Below are positions 1 through 6,975 of a stretch of 8,616 nucleotides of DNA, in pieces (positions within the stretch are counted from its first letter, which is position 1; each line of letters opens with the position of its first letter). The stretch is from Clostridia bacterium. Lineage in GTDB: Bacteria; Bacillota_A; Clostridia; TANB77; CAG-508. The stretch spans positions 1 to 8,616 of the forward strand of contig JAGATI010000183.1 of NCBI GenBank assembly GCA_017621295.1, read 5' to 3'. The notes under the pieces were generated by a model, which saw nothing but the letters and a program-made list of their open reading frames with translations, was not told the origin of the DNA and searched no databases. The position numbers and the translations under genes are program-made.

Positions 1-33
1 CTTAGAAAGGGCGAGAGACATGTCTACACTCAT
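1..33 (-). CDS. 5' end of a downstream gene, cut by the window edge
   Basis: An ATG at 33 opens a frame that stays open to the window edge and reads MSVDMSLALSK. It begins three bases after the TAA stop of the preceding tail gene (stop at 37-39), the same 2 to 3 base spacing seen between the other genes of the baseplate block. That spacing is the main reason for calling it. No Shine-Dalgarno sequence is visible. Eleven codons are too few to name a product. By position it is likely another tail or baseplate protein. Confidence 0.5.
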   Translation of the reverse strand, partial: MSVDMSLALSK

Positions 34-36
34 TTA

Positions 37-1782
37 TTATCTTACACCACCAAACGTAGGATTTAATGTAAATTTTGTATGACCTCTATTATTTGATGGT
101 TTGTCATATTGAGGTTCATTGTCATTTCTTCCACCAACTATTAGAGCATTATGTGTTACACCATTACATTCTACTTGCTTTACATTTGGTCTTGGTTTTT
201 GATATTGATTTACTGGATGTTGATTCATATAGTCGGTGAGAACATTGTAAGTCTCAACACTATGATTCTTTGTCTTTGTCACTTTATTCTTACGTTCATT
301 AGCATGTGTACCAGCTCCATATATATTACCAAATGCCTTATCTGGAGATATTAGTCGCATAGAATTGTTTATAATGTCTTCTGAAGCATCTATTAATGCT
401 TTATAGTTTGTACTATAAGGATTGTAGAACAATTTATGATCTATAGCGTACTTTATAGCCTTTATACGGTTTTGTTGTGATCCATTAGATGCATAATATG
501 GAGATGTATGCTTCATTATTCTTTCTGCAATAGGATTCATATCATTCTCTCTCATTACATACATTGTCTCAAACCATGAATCTTTATCTTGATCCCATAA
601 GAATCCACCATTTTCAGAATACATAAACTTAAACCACTCATTTAAGTCTGTAACCATTGCCCTATTGTAGTTTATCTTTATCTTATTCTGTGCTAAATTG
701 AATGCTGTCTCATTATTAAGCTCATTTGGAATTGCTGTCATACTAGCAAGATCAAACTCACATTCGGAGAATGTAACCATTCTGAATGACATTCTGTCAC
801 CCATTTCATCAGCATGTAATGACTTATATGGAAAGCTTTTTGATGTTAATGACTTTCCTGCAGAATGATAGTATCTCAATGGTGTATGGAATATTACTAC
901 AGACATATCAAATTTTCGTAAGTTCTCTGGTAATATCTCCTTTTGCTTTATGTTGTCATAACATACATATCTATATAGATCCATTAATGTTGTCAATCTC
1001 ATATCAACAGCATCTTGTAAGCATTCTATTTCTATGAACTTCTCTTTTGTTATCTCATTTAAGTCTAAATATGATGCTTGATCCATGCCAGTTATCTTCT
1101 TAAAGAACCATGGTGCATATGAGTTTATCCAAGACAATGTCTTAACAAACTTTCTAAGTGCAACTTTTCTATTAAATGAACTGTTATAGTTATTTTCGTA
1201 TATATGAGATATATTGCTTAAATAGTTCATTGCAGAATTTTGTGTCATCATTCTAGTACCACCATTGTCAAGTATTCCTGGAAACAAACCATAATTAGTG
1301 TCAAATTTGAAAAATATCTTAAAATAGAACCATCCAGGCTCTCCAGTTAAGCTGTCTAATGACTTTTGCCATGATACTCGTTCATTTAAGAAGTCTTTAT
1401 ATCCCCATCGTGGAATTCCTATGCTAGTCTCAAATGCATCACCTTCATTATTAGCCATTATTCTGATATTCACGTCATCAGAATATGGATGGGAAACATC
1501 ATAGTTATTATGTATACCATCAGCGTTTTCTCTTAGACTAGTCTGCTTATTGTATACACCATCATATATAGTAGAGTTGAATGCTTTTCCACTAAGATTT
1601 TCATTAGAATCATCACCAAACAATTGTTCTCTATCAATATCAACTCTACCAGTACCTCCAGTACTGCCATATATCAAACCTGCAGTAGAATTTGCAGCAT
1701 TTATCAACGCATTATTGAAGTTTGGTACTGCATTATTGACTAATGTCTTAAAGTACTTATTTGCTACACTCTTTATGCTCAT
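37..1782 (-). CDS. tail tube / tail-tube-initiator-like structural protein (581 aa)
   Basis: This is probably a virion structural protein at the junction of baseplate and tail tube; the name rests on recalled resemblance and context. The middle of the protein (about residues 148-375) contains segments typical of large-phage tube-family proteins: an aromatic GWFYFKIFFKFD stretch (150-161), an acidic/hydrophobic strand ending FIEIECLQDAVDMRL (249-263), then LPENLRKFDMSVVIF (284-298) and FSECEFDLAS (338-347). Such proteins stack as beta-sandwich rings in T4-like and jumbo phage tails. The N-terminal 120 residues are polar and rich in Asn, and the C-terminal 90 residues (about 490-581) are Lys/Asn/Pro-rich and probably flexible. 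No signal peptide or membrane segment is seen. The ATG lies 3 bases after the stop of the 174-residue gene, with no Shine-Dalgarno sequence. T4 gp54/gp48-type tube initiator or a tube protein with extra domains are the main alternatives. Confidence 0.55.
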   Translation of the reverse strand: MSIKSVANKYFKTLVNNAVPNFNNALINAANSTAGLIYGSTGGTGRVDIDREQLFGDDSNENLSGKAFNSTIYDGVYNKQTSLRENADGIHNNYDVSHPYSDDVNIRIMANNEGDAFETSIGIPRWGYKDFLNERVSWQKSLDSLTGEPGWFYFKIFFKFDTNYGLFPGILDNGGTRMMTQNSAMNYLSNISHIYENNYNSSFNRKVALRKFVKTLSWINSYAPWFFKKITGMDQASYLDLNEITKEKFIEIECLQDAVDMRLTTLMDLYRYVCYDNIKQKEILPENLRKFDMSVVIFHTPLRYYHSAGKSLTSKSFPYKSLHADEMGDRMSFRMVTFSECEFDLASMTAIPNELNNETAFNLAQNKIKINYNRAMVTDLNEWFKFMYSENGGFLWDQDKDSWFETMYVMRENDMNPIAERIMKHTSPYYASNGSQQNRIKAIKYAIDHKLFYNPYSTNYKALIDASEDIINNSMRLISPDKAFGNIYGAGTHANERKNKVTKTKNHSVETYNVLTDYMNQHPVNQYQKPRPNVKQVECNGVTHNALIVGGRNDNEPQYDKPSNNRGHTKFTLNPTFGGVR

Positions 1783-1785
1783 TGC

Positions 1786-2310
1786 TTAATTATTGACATA
1801 TTGTTTTGCTTGTTCAGAAAATGTATTGTCATTTTCAAGAAAATCGGGTGACAATGGTGTTGTGTCATCTAACTTATTAAATGGTATCTTAAATTTAACA
1901 CCAGTAAGCTTACTTTGCATTTCAACTTCACCTGCAACATAATTGATGCTTATCACTCTTGCATCTATCATAGAATCATTATCTATATAAGTATATGTAT
2001 AGTTATCACCATATTTGTTTTGATATTTGCACCAATAAGAATCTAACCATACTTTATTTCTTCTATGTGGTGGCCGTTTTGATATTATGTTGACATATGA
2101 TGGTTGCCAGTATTCTGTATTCTTAATTTCTATAAAGTGATATGCTGACTTATATATATTAAGCTCTGGATGTTCTACTAAATATTTTTGTAAAGCATCT
2201 CTATATAGTTGATTATGGACCTTATCTGGTTTGTCTGCTATAAAGTCTGTAAATGATATTGGACCAGAATCATATAGCATCTTATCGTACCTCTTTATAT
2301 TCTCATTCAT
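1786..2310 (-). CDS. hypothetical baseplate-associated protein (174 aa)
   Basis: I do not recognise this protein. The N-terminal half (to about residue 70) looks helical and charged. The region of about 86-145 alternates hydrophobic and polar residues, including ARVISINYVAGEVEMQS, as expected for a small beta-barrel or OB/SH3-like fold. The C-terminal 25 residues are acidic and polar. There is no Cys cluster, signal peptide or membrane segment. It starts 2 bases after the stop of the hub-like gene and ends 3 bases before the tube-like gene, so the three are almost certainly co-transcribed and probably translationally coupled. A small structural adaptor of the baseplate is the natural guess from position, but nothing in the sequence proves it. 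Confidence 0.7.
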   Translation of the reverse strand: MNENIKRYDKMLYDSGPISFTDFIADKPDKVHNQLYRDALQKYLVEHPELNIYKSAYHFIEIKNTEYWQPSYVNIISKRPPHRRNKVWLDSYWCKYQNKYGDNYTYTYIDNDSMIDARVISINYVAGEVEMQSKLTGVKFKIPFNKLDDTTPLSPDFLENDNTFSEQAKQYVNN

Positions 2311-2312
2311 AA

Positions 2313-3974
2313 TTATTGATTAGCATACTTTGTTTCAGATACTCTATTTTGCATATTAGATATCATATCAGGAGCTTCTCCATCTTTTCTTATCAATATG
2401 AGATATTGAGTAAATTCTACATTTCTGGCATCGTATTCAAATATCATGCCATCTATGTAGTATATTCCAGTAACGAATGGATTCATTATAGGTTCTGTAT
2501 TGCTTACTACATTGTCATATAAGAAGTCAATATCTATAGAAGATTCTTCATTCTTATTTTCTTGATACAGGTTTTCAATTTGCCCCATTATCATGCGCTT
2601 CTTTTCAATAGAGAATTCCCACCAACTGAATCCTATCAATGTTCCTCTCATAAGCCCGTAGTTTGGCTTACCCATCTTAACCTTTATACGTTTTGCTCTA
2701 AGTCTTGAGAAATATTTGTCATGTATTCTTTGTTGGTGCATTTCAGGATAGTTGCCATCAGCAGCATTACCCATTTCTGCTCCTCGATATTCCATTTTCT
2801 CAAATGAATACATATCATTTCTCTTAACACCATCTACAGAATTTTCTACTGACTGTACTCCTTTAGTAGACATATTGTTTAGACCATCAGCAGCCCCCAT
2901 GGGATTCATATCAAAATATACATTGGTTGATCCATTCTTAATTATATAGTTGTTGTCAACCATATTCTCATATGAATCAACATATACATTAGTAGATACT
3001 GCTATCTTAAGATTAGATATCATTCTATGTGTAAGTGGTGTTGATGAATTTTCAGCTATATGTCTGTTTAGATTGCCCATACCAATTTCAGCATGCATAG
3101 CCATATTGCTGAAGTCAATCTTTCTGGTCATAAGCCATGGTACATTGACTAATGTTATATAACCATATAGATCAATCCATGTATCAAATATGTTGTCTTC
3201 ATCTGTTCCACCAAACCTTACATGTTTCTTTATGACATCTTTATATTTTTCAGACTTCAATATTCTATGTTTGTCATCTCTAACTGATGAGCACATATCT
3301 GTTGCAGCAAATCCAAGTCCTGTCTCTTCACCTATGACATGCAACAATTCATATGTGCTTGGATGTCTATTTGGTGGAAGTGGACAATCAGTTATGTTAT
3401 TGTTGACATCGGATATTCCAGTTGAATGATCTGCAGTACATCCAGGTGAGGGCCAATGAAATACTAATTGTTGTGTCTTTATCTTTTCAAGTGGCATTGA
3501 AGACAACTCACAATCACATATAATGAATTCTCCTCTATAACTGACATTCTTTATATAGAAAGTAAGCTTTATTGCTTTATATTTGTCATCAGCATGAGGA
3601 AGCATTGCTAATGTTATTCTATTAGCCATTCCAGGAACATCTGTTGTCTGCAACCAACCATCATCATCTCTAAGTATGAGATGAAGATATGGAACAAAGT
3701 CATCATAATACAATGTATATCTTTCAATCATATCATTCCGTATTACTGTATTGTTGAATAATAACACAGGTACCCACTTACCGTAATATCTTGTTGAATC
3801 CATATCATTATACATCTCTCCAATTCCAGGATCTTTAGATTCCTTAAGTGGTTCAGCAACAGGTGATGGTTCTGTCTTTGGATCAAATATCACCTTGATG
3901 TCAAACCAGTTCAAATCTGCAGCTGGCTTAAGATAGTCATCTTTCAATGTAGAATGTAAAAATGGACTTGGCAT
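2313..3974 (-). CDS. baseplate hub-like protein (gp27/gpD-like, 553 aa)
   Basis: This is likely the central hub of the baseplate, which connects the tail tube to the puncturing device. The order of segments resembles hub proteins of the T4 gp27 / phage late control gpD / VgrG type. There is an N-terminal beta domain (about 60-175). A segment STYELLHVIGEETGLGFAAT (206-225) is followed by a charged stretch and DTWIDLYGYITLVN (264-277), where hub proteins usually carry a second tube-like domain with an 'early-onset, glycine-rich' helix. The C-terminal part has KVKMGKPNYGLMRGTLIGF (431-449) and then VTGIYYIDGMIFEYD (501-515) and FTQYLILIRK (521-530), the usual closing beta-strands. Residues 300-420 look like an insertion with low-complexity Asn, Met and Gly. 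The start ATG is 32 bases downstream of the LysM gene, with an A/T-only leader and no Shine-Dalgarno sequence. The assignment comes from pattern recall; structure prediction would settle it. Confidence 0.6.
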   Translation of the reverse strand: MPSPFLHSTLKDDYLKPAADLNWFDIKVIFDPKTEPSPVAEPLKESKDPGIGEMYNDMDSTRYYGKWVPVLLFNNTVIRNDMIERYTLYYDDFVPYLHLILRDDDGWLQTTDVPGMANRITLAMLPHADDKYKAIKLTFYIKNVSYRGEFIICDCELSSMPLEKIKTQQLVFHWPSPGCTADHSTGISDVNNNITDCPLPPNRHPSTYELLHVIGEETGLGFAATDMCSSVRDDKHRILKSEKYKDVIKKHVRFGGTDEDNIFDTWIDLYGYITLVNVPWLMTRKIDFSNMAMHAEIGMGNLNRHIAENSSTPLTHRMISNLKIAVSTNVYVDSYENMVDNNYIIKNGSTNVYFDMNPMGAADGLNNMSTKGVQSVENSVDGVKRNDMYSFEKMEYRGAEMGNAADGNYPEMHQQRIHDKYFSRLRAKRIKVKMGKPNYGLMRGTLIGFSWWEFSIEKKRMIMGQIENLYQENKNEESSIDIDFLYDNVVSNTEPIMNPFVTGIYYIDGMIFEYDARNVEFTQYLILIRKDGEAPDMISNMQNRVSETKYANQ

Positions 3975-4006
3975 TAAAAATTATAATTTAAATATATATT
4001 ATATGA

Positions 4007-4486
4007 TTAATAGAATACTAAATGATTTGATCTATCTATAGTATAGTTGCTTTGACCAACTAACAACTCATTTGGAGAACGAGATTCATTCTTAAGTTTC
4101 TTATAAGCATCATTAGACATAGATTCTATAGTATCCTTTTCTCTTATTAGATCACTAGTAGAATCAGAAATACAATTGTCAACATATTGACCAACATCAT
4201 ATATGGATGGTATTAACAAAACATCTCCATAGTTAAGTTCAAATGGATTACTTATGTCATTTACTTTACATATAACATCTCCATAAATATCTGTTCCATA
4301 GAATGCAAATGATATCAAATCAGGTCTACCAATATAGTATTCTGACACTATACAATAGTCAAAATTGCTTATTGACATATTTTTGTTGTTAGATGCAAGC
4401 AAATCCTTACAATGTACTTCTGTATTGCCTTCTGCATTACTCTTAAGTACTATGGTGGGCTTTTTGCTTAATGTAAAGTAGTTCAT
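4007..4486 (-). CDS. LysM-domain baseplate protein (gp53-like, 159 aa)
   Basis: This protein has one LysM-like domain at about residues 48-94. It runs from SEYYIGRPDLISFAFYG, through an I-C-K-V-N-D segment, to NPFELNYGDVLLIPS. The order 'xxRPDxIxxxxYGxxxxxxxI...N..NPF.....GDxLxIP' is the form found in phage tail and baseplate LysM proteins such as T4 gp53, rather than in secreted peptidoglycan hydrolases. There is no signal peptide and no catalytic domain. The C-terminal third (about 105-135) is charged and probably helical. As the first gene after the hairpin at 4549-4578, it seems to open the baseplate block (LysM, hub, 174 aa, tube-like). The leader holds ATATATAAG 12 bases before the ATG and no Shine-Dalgarno sequence. 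A baseplate wedge role is inferred from the fold and position. Confidence 0.65.
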   Translation of the reverse strand: MNYFTLSKKPTIVLKSNAEGNTEVHCKDLLASNNKNMSISNFDYCIVSEYYIGRPDLISFAFYGTDIYGDVICKVNDISNPFELNYGDVLLIPSIYDVGQYVDNCISDSTSDLIREKDTIESMSNDAYKKLKNESRSPNELLVGQSNYTIDRSNHLVFY

Positions 4487-4498
4487 TTATATATGATG

Positions 4499-4507
4499 CT
4501 TATATAT
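4499..4507 (-). promoter_or_regulatory. possible promoter element ATATATAAG upstream of the LysM gene
   Basis: On the minus strand, ATATATAAG ends 12 bases before the ATG of the LysM gene. The same nine bases occur 11 bases before the ATG of the 265-residue Cys-rich gene (6958-6966). Both genes follow a gap rather than a tight coupling. The element resembles an A/T-rich -10 or a T4-type late promoter (TATAAATA). I found no convincing -35 box or Bacteroidota -33 TTTG partner, and such strings arise easily in A/T-rich spacers. Confidence 0.25.
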
Positions 4508-4548
4508 TGTTTGCTTTAGTTAAAAATAATTTGACCAATTAAACTAAC

Positions 4549-4578
4549 AAAGGAATGGTCAATTTTAACCATTCCTTT
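4549..4578 (-). terminator. terminator-like hairpin after the radical SAM gene
   Basis: There is a perfect 11-bp inverted repeat, AAAGGAATGGT at 4549-4559 and ACCATTCCTTT at 4568-4578, with an 8-base loop. It lies 24 bases past the TAG stop of the radical SAM gene in the direction of transcription. The base of the stem ends in UUU and is followed by a broken U-rich run (GUUAGUUUAAUU), so as an intrinsic terminator it is moderate rather than textbook. It is the most GC-rich short stretch in an otherwise A/T gap. It may separate the fibre/Cys-rich/maturase transcript from the baseplate block, or protect the 3' end of a processed mRNA. Confidence 0.65.
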
Positions 4579-4602
4579 AATATATTGATTTATATATGTT
4601 GT

Positions 4603-6072
4603 CTATCTATTAGATTCACAATTACATTTGCACTTTATTATAGGTTTAGACATATCATTGACATTACAGTCATTTAAATTACAACAATTGCCATTACAAT
4701 TTGGATTGTTTAGATTTGTCATATATGTATTGTACATTTGTATCAAACCAAGTGATATTCTATCATACTGATATTTCTTTTCCTCACCTCGACATATTCT
4801 AAATGATGGACAATTTGGAACTTTTAGACATGCAGGTTTAAGCTTACAGTTATTACACATGTCATTGTTCTGATCAACCTTTGTTTGCCAATGCTTAATA
4901 GAATCTAAATTTACTTCATCTGGCTTATCAAGACTACTAAAAAGCCATTTGTCATAATGATGTTCACAAACACCTATTCTTCCATCTGGATCAACGGTAA
5001 CACAATCATTTGAATCAATCATACAATGATGTGTCTGAATAGAACGGATGTCATTAGTAAAGAATCCAAAACCATTAGCATTAAGTATATGATTAATTTC
5101 GATCATCTTATTTGCTAATTCTTTAATTTGTTCAGGTGTTCTTTCATATCCGTTTATCTCAAATATCTGAAATATATATATAGATATACCTCTATTCTTT
5201 TCAAATTCAAACTCCTTACACAGATAATTGACCAACTCCTCCATATTTTCCATGTTATAGTTGTCAATATTAAGTCTTATATTTACTCTAATGCCAGCTC
5301 TTATTAAGTTATGAATGTTTGATATTACAGTGTTAAATGGACTTAAATCATCTTTATATATATATGACTTTGTCTTATTATATACCTTTTCAGTACCATC
5401 AAGAGTTATTTGAACACTTTCAAGATTCCATGAGTTTCTTGCTTTGTTGATAGTTTCTTGATCAAATAAATATCCGTTGCTTATCATACCAGCATTTACT
5501 CTTCTATTTGCACCTTTTACACGAGTAGTTATATAGTCTATAACATGTTGATTAAACAACGGTTCACCACCAAACCAGTCTAATCTTACAGTTTGTTGTT
5601 CAAAAGTATGATTGATGATATATTGTACAAGTTTTTCTGCAATCTCTATTGTCATGTGCTTCTTACCTTTTTTATTTAGTTCATAACAATAAAAACAACG
5701 AGCATTACATTTAAGTGTTGTAAATATAGTATATGCTGTAACCTTATCAAGATAATTTGGTGATACATATGTCAATGCTTTATTTCTATAAGTATCTACA
5801 ACATCATCCTCATTGAAATTGTCAGGTACAAGAAAATAATTTTCTATAAGCCATGATCTATAAAAACAATGATCAGAATTGTCTTTCAAATCATATTCTA
5901 TCTGACTAAATGCCCCAACTGCACCTGTTATGCAGTTATATAATAATTTAACATCATTAAAGTCACATTCAAATACATATTTGTTAAATCTATATTTCCA
6001 ATTCTTATTTTCTTTTTGCCAACCACCAAGAAAGCCTATTACTTTATCATCAGATTTTCTTATAATCTCCAT
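4603..6072 (-). CDS. radical SAM/SPASM peptide maturase-like enzyme (489 aa) with Cys-rich tail
   Basis: This is a radical SAM enzyme, probably acting on a Cys-rich protein. The SAM-binding cluster motif is CX3CX2C (C122, C126, C129). It is followed by WFGGEP (166-171), ISNG (197-200) and QITLDG (221-226), all standard barrel motifs. The C-terminal SPASM region has C350-X13-G-X4-C369 and then C406, C409, C415, C421 and C427, enough to bind two auxiliary 4Fe-4S clusters. Residues 1-110 resemble the N-terminal region of peptide maturases, where a RiPP-recognition fold often sits. The last 31 residues hold seven further cysteines (459-485), including CNGNCC, unlike the family. The ATG at 6072 is chosen because GAGGT lies 4 bases upstream; an in-frame TTG at 6132 would only add translated leader. 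The neighbours upstream are two Cys-rich repeat proteins, the likely substrates. Anaerobic sulfatase maturase is an alternative, but no sulfatase is present. Confidence 0.88.
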   Translation of the reverse strand: MEIIRKSDDKVIGFLGGWQKENKNWKYRFNKYVFECDFNDVKLLYNCITGAVGAFSQIEYDLKDNSDHCFYRSWLIENYFLVPDNFNEDDVVDTYRNKALTYVSPNYLDKVTAYTIFTTLKCNARCFYCYELNKKGKKHMTIEIAEKLVQYIINHTFEQQTVRLDWFGGEPLFNQHVIDYITTRVKGANRRVNAGMISNGYLFDQETINKARNSWNLESVQITLDGTEKVYNKTKSYIYKDDLSPFNTVISNIHNLIRAGIRVNIRLNIDNYNMENMEELVNYLCKEFEFEKNRGISIYIFQIFEINGYERTPEQIKELANKMIEINHILNANGFGFFTNDIRSIQTHHCMIDSNDCVTVDPDGRIGVCEHHYDKWLFSSLDKPDEVNLDSIKHWQTKVDQNNDMCNNCKLKPACLKVPNCPSFRICRGEEKKYQYDRISLGLIQMYNTYMTNLNNPNCNGNCCNLNDCNVNDMSKPIIKCKCNCESNR

Positions 6073-6076
6073 TTTT

Positions 6077-6081
6077 ACCTC
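6077..6081 (-). promoter_or_regulatory. Shine-Dalgarno GAGGT of the radical SAM gene
   Basis: The minus strand reads AGAGGTAAAAATG, with GAGGT 4 bases before the ATG at 6072. It is the only Shine-Dalgarno-like site I find before a gene in this window, and it decides the start of the maturase gene in favour of ATG at 6072 over the in-frame TTG at 6132. Confidence 0.55.
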
Positions 6082-6107
6082 TATATAGTATTTATTGTAT
6101 AAAATAT

Positions 6108-6142
6108 AGAAATATAGCTGATAAAATTTCAACTATATTTCT
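6108..6142 (-). terminator. hairpin between Cys-rich gene and maturase gene, possible attenuator
   Basis: An inverted repeat of 14 bp spans 6108-6121 and 6129-6142 with a 7-base loop. Its single mismatch is a G-U wobble in RNA made from the minus strand and a C-A mismatch in RNA from the other strand, so the stem is better in the direction of the genes. The transcript continues into AUAUUUUAUACAAU, a U-rich run. It sits 6 bases after the stop of the 265-residue gene and 35 bases before the maturase ATG. Partial termination or 3'-end protection here would give more Cys-rich protein than enzyme. The stem is mostly A-U, so termination may be weak. Confidence 0.5.
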
Positions 6143-6148
6143 CATATG

Positions 6149-6946
6149 TTATGATGGATAATATACATTTACTGTTGCACAATGTCCAGGGCATCCAGTA
6201 GTATTTCCATTATGCAAACAATTTGACAAACACTCTTTATTGCATGTACATTCATTATATCTATAGCAACTACAATTAGATCCATTACATGGACATGCAG
6301 ATTGTCCATGACAATTCCAACTACAATTATAGTTGTATTTTGAACATGATGATTGTGAATAGCAATTCCAACTACAACTATAGTCATATTTAGAACAAGA
6401 TGATTGCGAATAACATTCCCAATTACATCCATTGCCTGTGCATGATGATTGTCCATGACAATAATTATCACATGTTTGTCCATATGTTGAACAATTATAT
6501 GCTGATGAACAATTACCACAATTATTTGTTGTACATCCAGAACTTGTTTGACTATAACATCCATTTTGTACACTTGAACAATTACCTGTACATGATGATT
6601 GCCCATGACATTGACCATTACATTCAGAACTGCAACCTGGTGATGATTGTCCATGACATTGGCCGGCACAGGTTTGCCCATTAGTATTACATGCACCTTG
6701 TCCATGACATTGACCATTACAACCAGTTACTGATTGTCCATGACATTGACTAGAACAAGTTTGTCCATGTGTTGAACAGTTATATGCAGATGCACAGTTG
6801 CCACAATTATTTGTTGTACAACTACCAGATTGACTATAACATCCATTTTGTACACTAGAACAATTAGATGAACAAGCTGATTGTCCAGTACATTTATTAG
6901 TTATATTAGATTGTCCTTTATTGCAAGTACATTGACAACATGCCAT
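6149..6946 (-). CDS. Cys-rich repeat protein 2, C[HY][GS]Q repeats (265 aa, 50 Cys)
   Basis: Nearly one residue in five is Cys (50 of 265); the rest is mostly Gly, Ser, Asn, Gln, Thr and Tyr, with very few charged or aliphatic residues. The core motif is C-X3-C-[HY]-[GS]-Q, followed by a Cys three to five residues later. Six CHGQ and four CYSQ units are present. Residues 28-64 and 122-159 are near-identical copies, and 178-194 and 195-211 form a tandem pair of 17 residues. The protein starts straight into Cys (MACCQCTC), so there is no signal or obvious leader peptide, and it ends in a Cys-free YYPS tail. It lies 29 bases after Cys-rich protein 1 and 76 bases before the radical SAM gene. I infer a cross-linked appendage or adhesin component and a maturase substrate. 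Metal binding or plain disulfides are alternatives. No named family is recognised. Confidence 0.85.
   Translation of the reverse strand: MACCQCTCNKGQSNITNKCTGQSACSSNCSSVQNGCYSQSGSCTTNNCGNCASAYNCSTHGQTCSSQCHGQSVTGCNGQCHGQGACNTNGQTCAGQCHGQSSPGCSSECNGQCHGQSSCTGNCSSVQNGCYSQTSSGCTTNNCGNCSSAYNCSTYGQTCDNYCHGQSSCTGNGCNWECYSQSSCSKYDYSCSWNCYSQSSCSKYNYNCSWNCHGQSACPCNGSNCSCYRYNECTCNKECLSNCLHNGNTTGCPGHCATVNVYYPS
6314..6415 (-). repeat. tandem 51-bp repeat, two copies
   Basis: Copies lie at 6314-6364 and 6365-6415 and encode CYSQSSCSKY followed by [DN]Y[SN]CSWN in Cys-rich protein 2 (residues 195-211 and 178-194). They differ at only a few bases. The 51-bp length equals the 17-residue period of Cys-rich protein 1, although the cysteine pattern differs. 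Confidence 0.85.
6470..6865 (-). repeat. long duplicated block within Cys-rich protein 2 (6755-6865 and 6470-6583)
   Basis: Two blocks of 111 and 114 bases encode residues 28-64 and 122-159, both running from NCSSVQNGCYSQ to GQTC. The DNA is closely matched as well as the protein, and the copies differ by small substitutions and one extra codon near the Ser/Gly stretch. The intervening 57 residues are shorter CHGQ units. This indicates growth by block duplication, later diverged. Confidence 0.8.
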
Positions 6947-6957
6947 AATTTGGTTAA

Positions 6958-6966
6958 CTTATATAT
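6958..6966 (-). promoter_or_regulatory. possible promoter element ATATATAAG upstream of Cys-rich gene 2
   Basis: ATATATAAG on the minus strand ends 11 bases before the ATG at 6946. It is identical in sequence, and nearly in spacing, to the element before the LysM gene. The 29-base gap also includes GTTAAC and no Shine-Dalgarno sequence. It is weak evidence on its own. Confidence 0.25.
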
Positions 6967-6975
6967 ATTATACTT

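Noticed and set aside
3978..3989. Palindrome AAATTATAATTT just before the hub gene
   Set aside because: It is a simple A/T palindrome in an A/T-only spacer; too likely by chance to call an operator.
4603..4605. Recoded TAG (Gln) as in code-15 gut phages
   Set aside because: This is the only TAG stop in the window and it is followed within 24 bases by a terminator-like hairpin. Reading through would add residues that continue across the hairpin. All other genes end in TAA, so code 11 fits, although one TAG is thin evidence on genome-wide recoding.
4603..6072. Anaerobic sulfatase maturase
   Set aside because: Domain layout would allow it, but there is no sulfatase or CXPXR/SXPXR-type target in the window, while two Cys-rich candidates lie next to it.
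6073..6132. Maturase start at the in-frame TTG at 6132
   Set aside because: It would add 20 A/T-leader residues (KFYQLYFYILYNKYY...) with no ribosome site and would begin inside the hairpin. ATG at 6072 has GAGGT 4 bases upstream.
6169..6717. Minus-strand 182-codon frame (MVNVMDKVHVI...) overlapping Cys-rich gene 2
   Set aside because: It is a shifted frame of the same repeats; its Val/Met/His/Ile repeats mirror the CHGQ units. The Cys frame spans the full repeats and neighbours, and has an A/T leader and stop that fit the operon. A programmed frameshift was considered, but no slippery site was seen.
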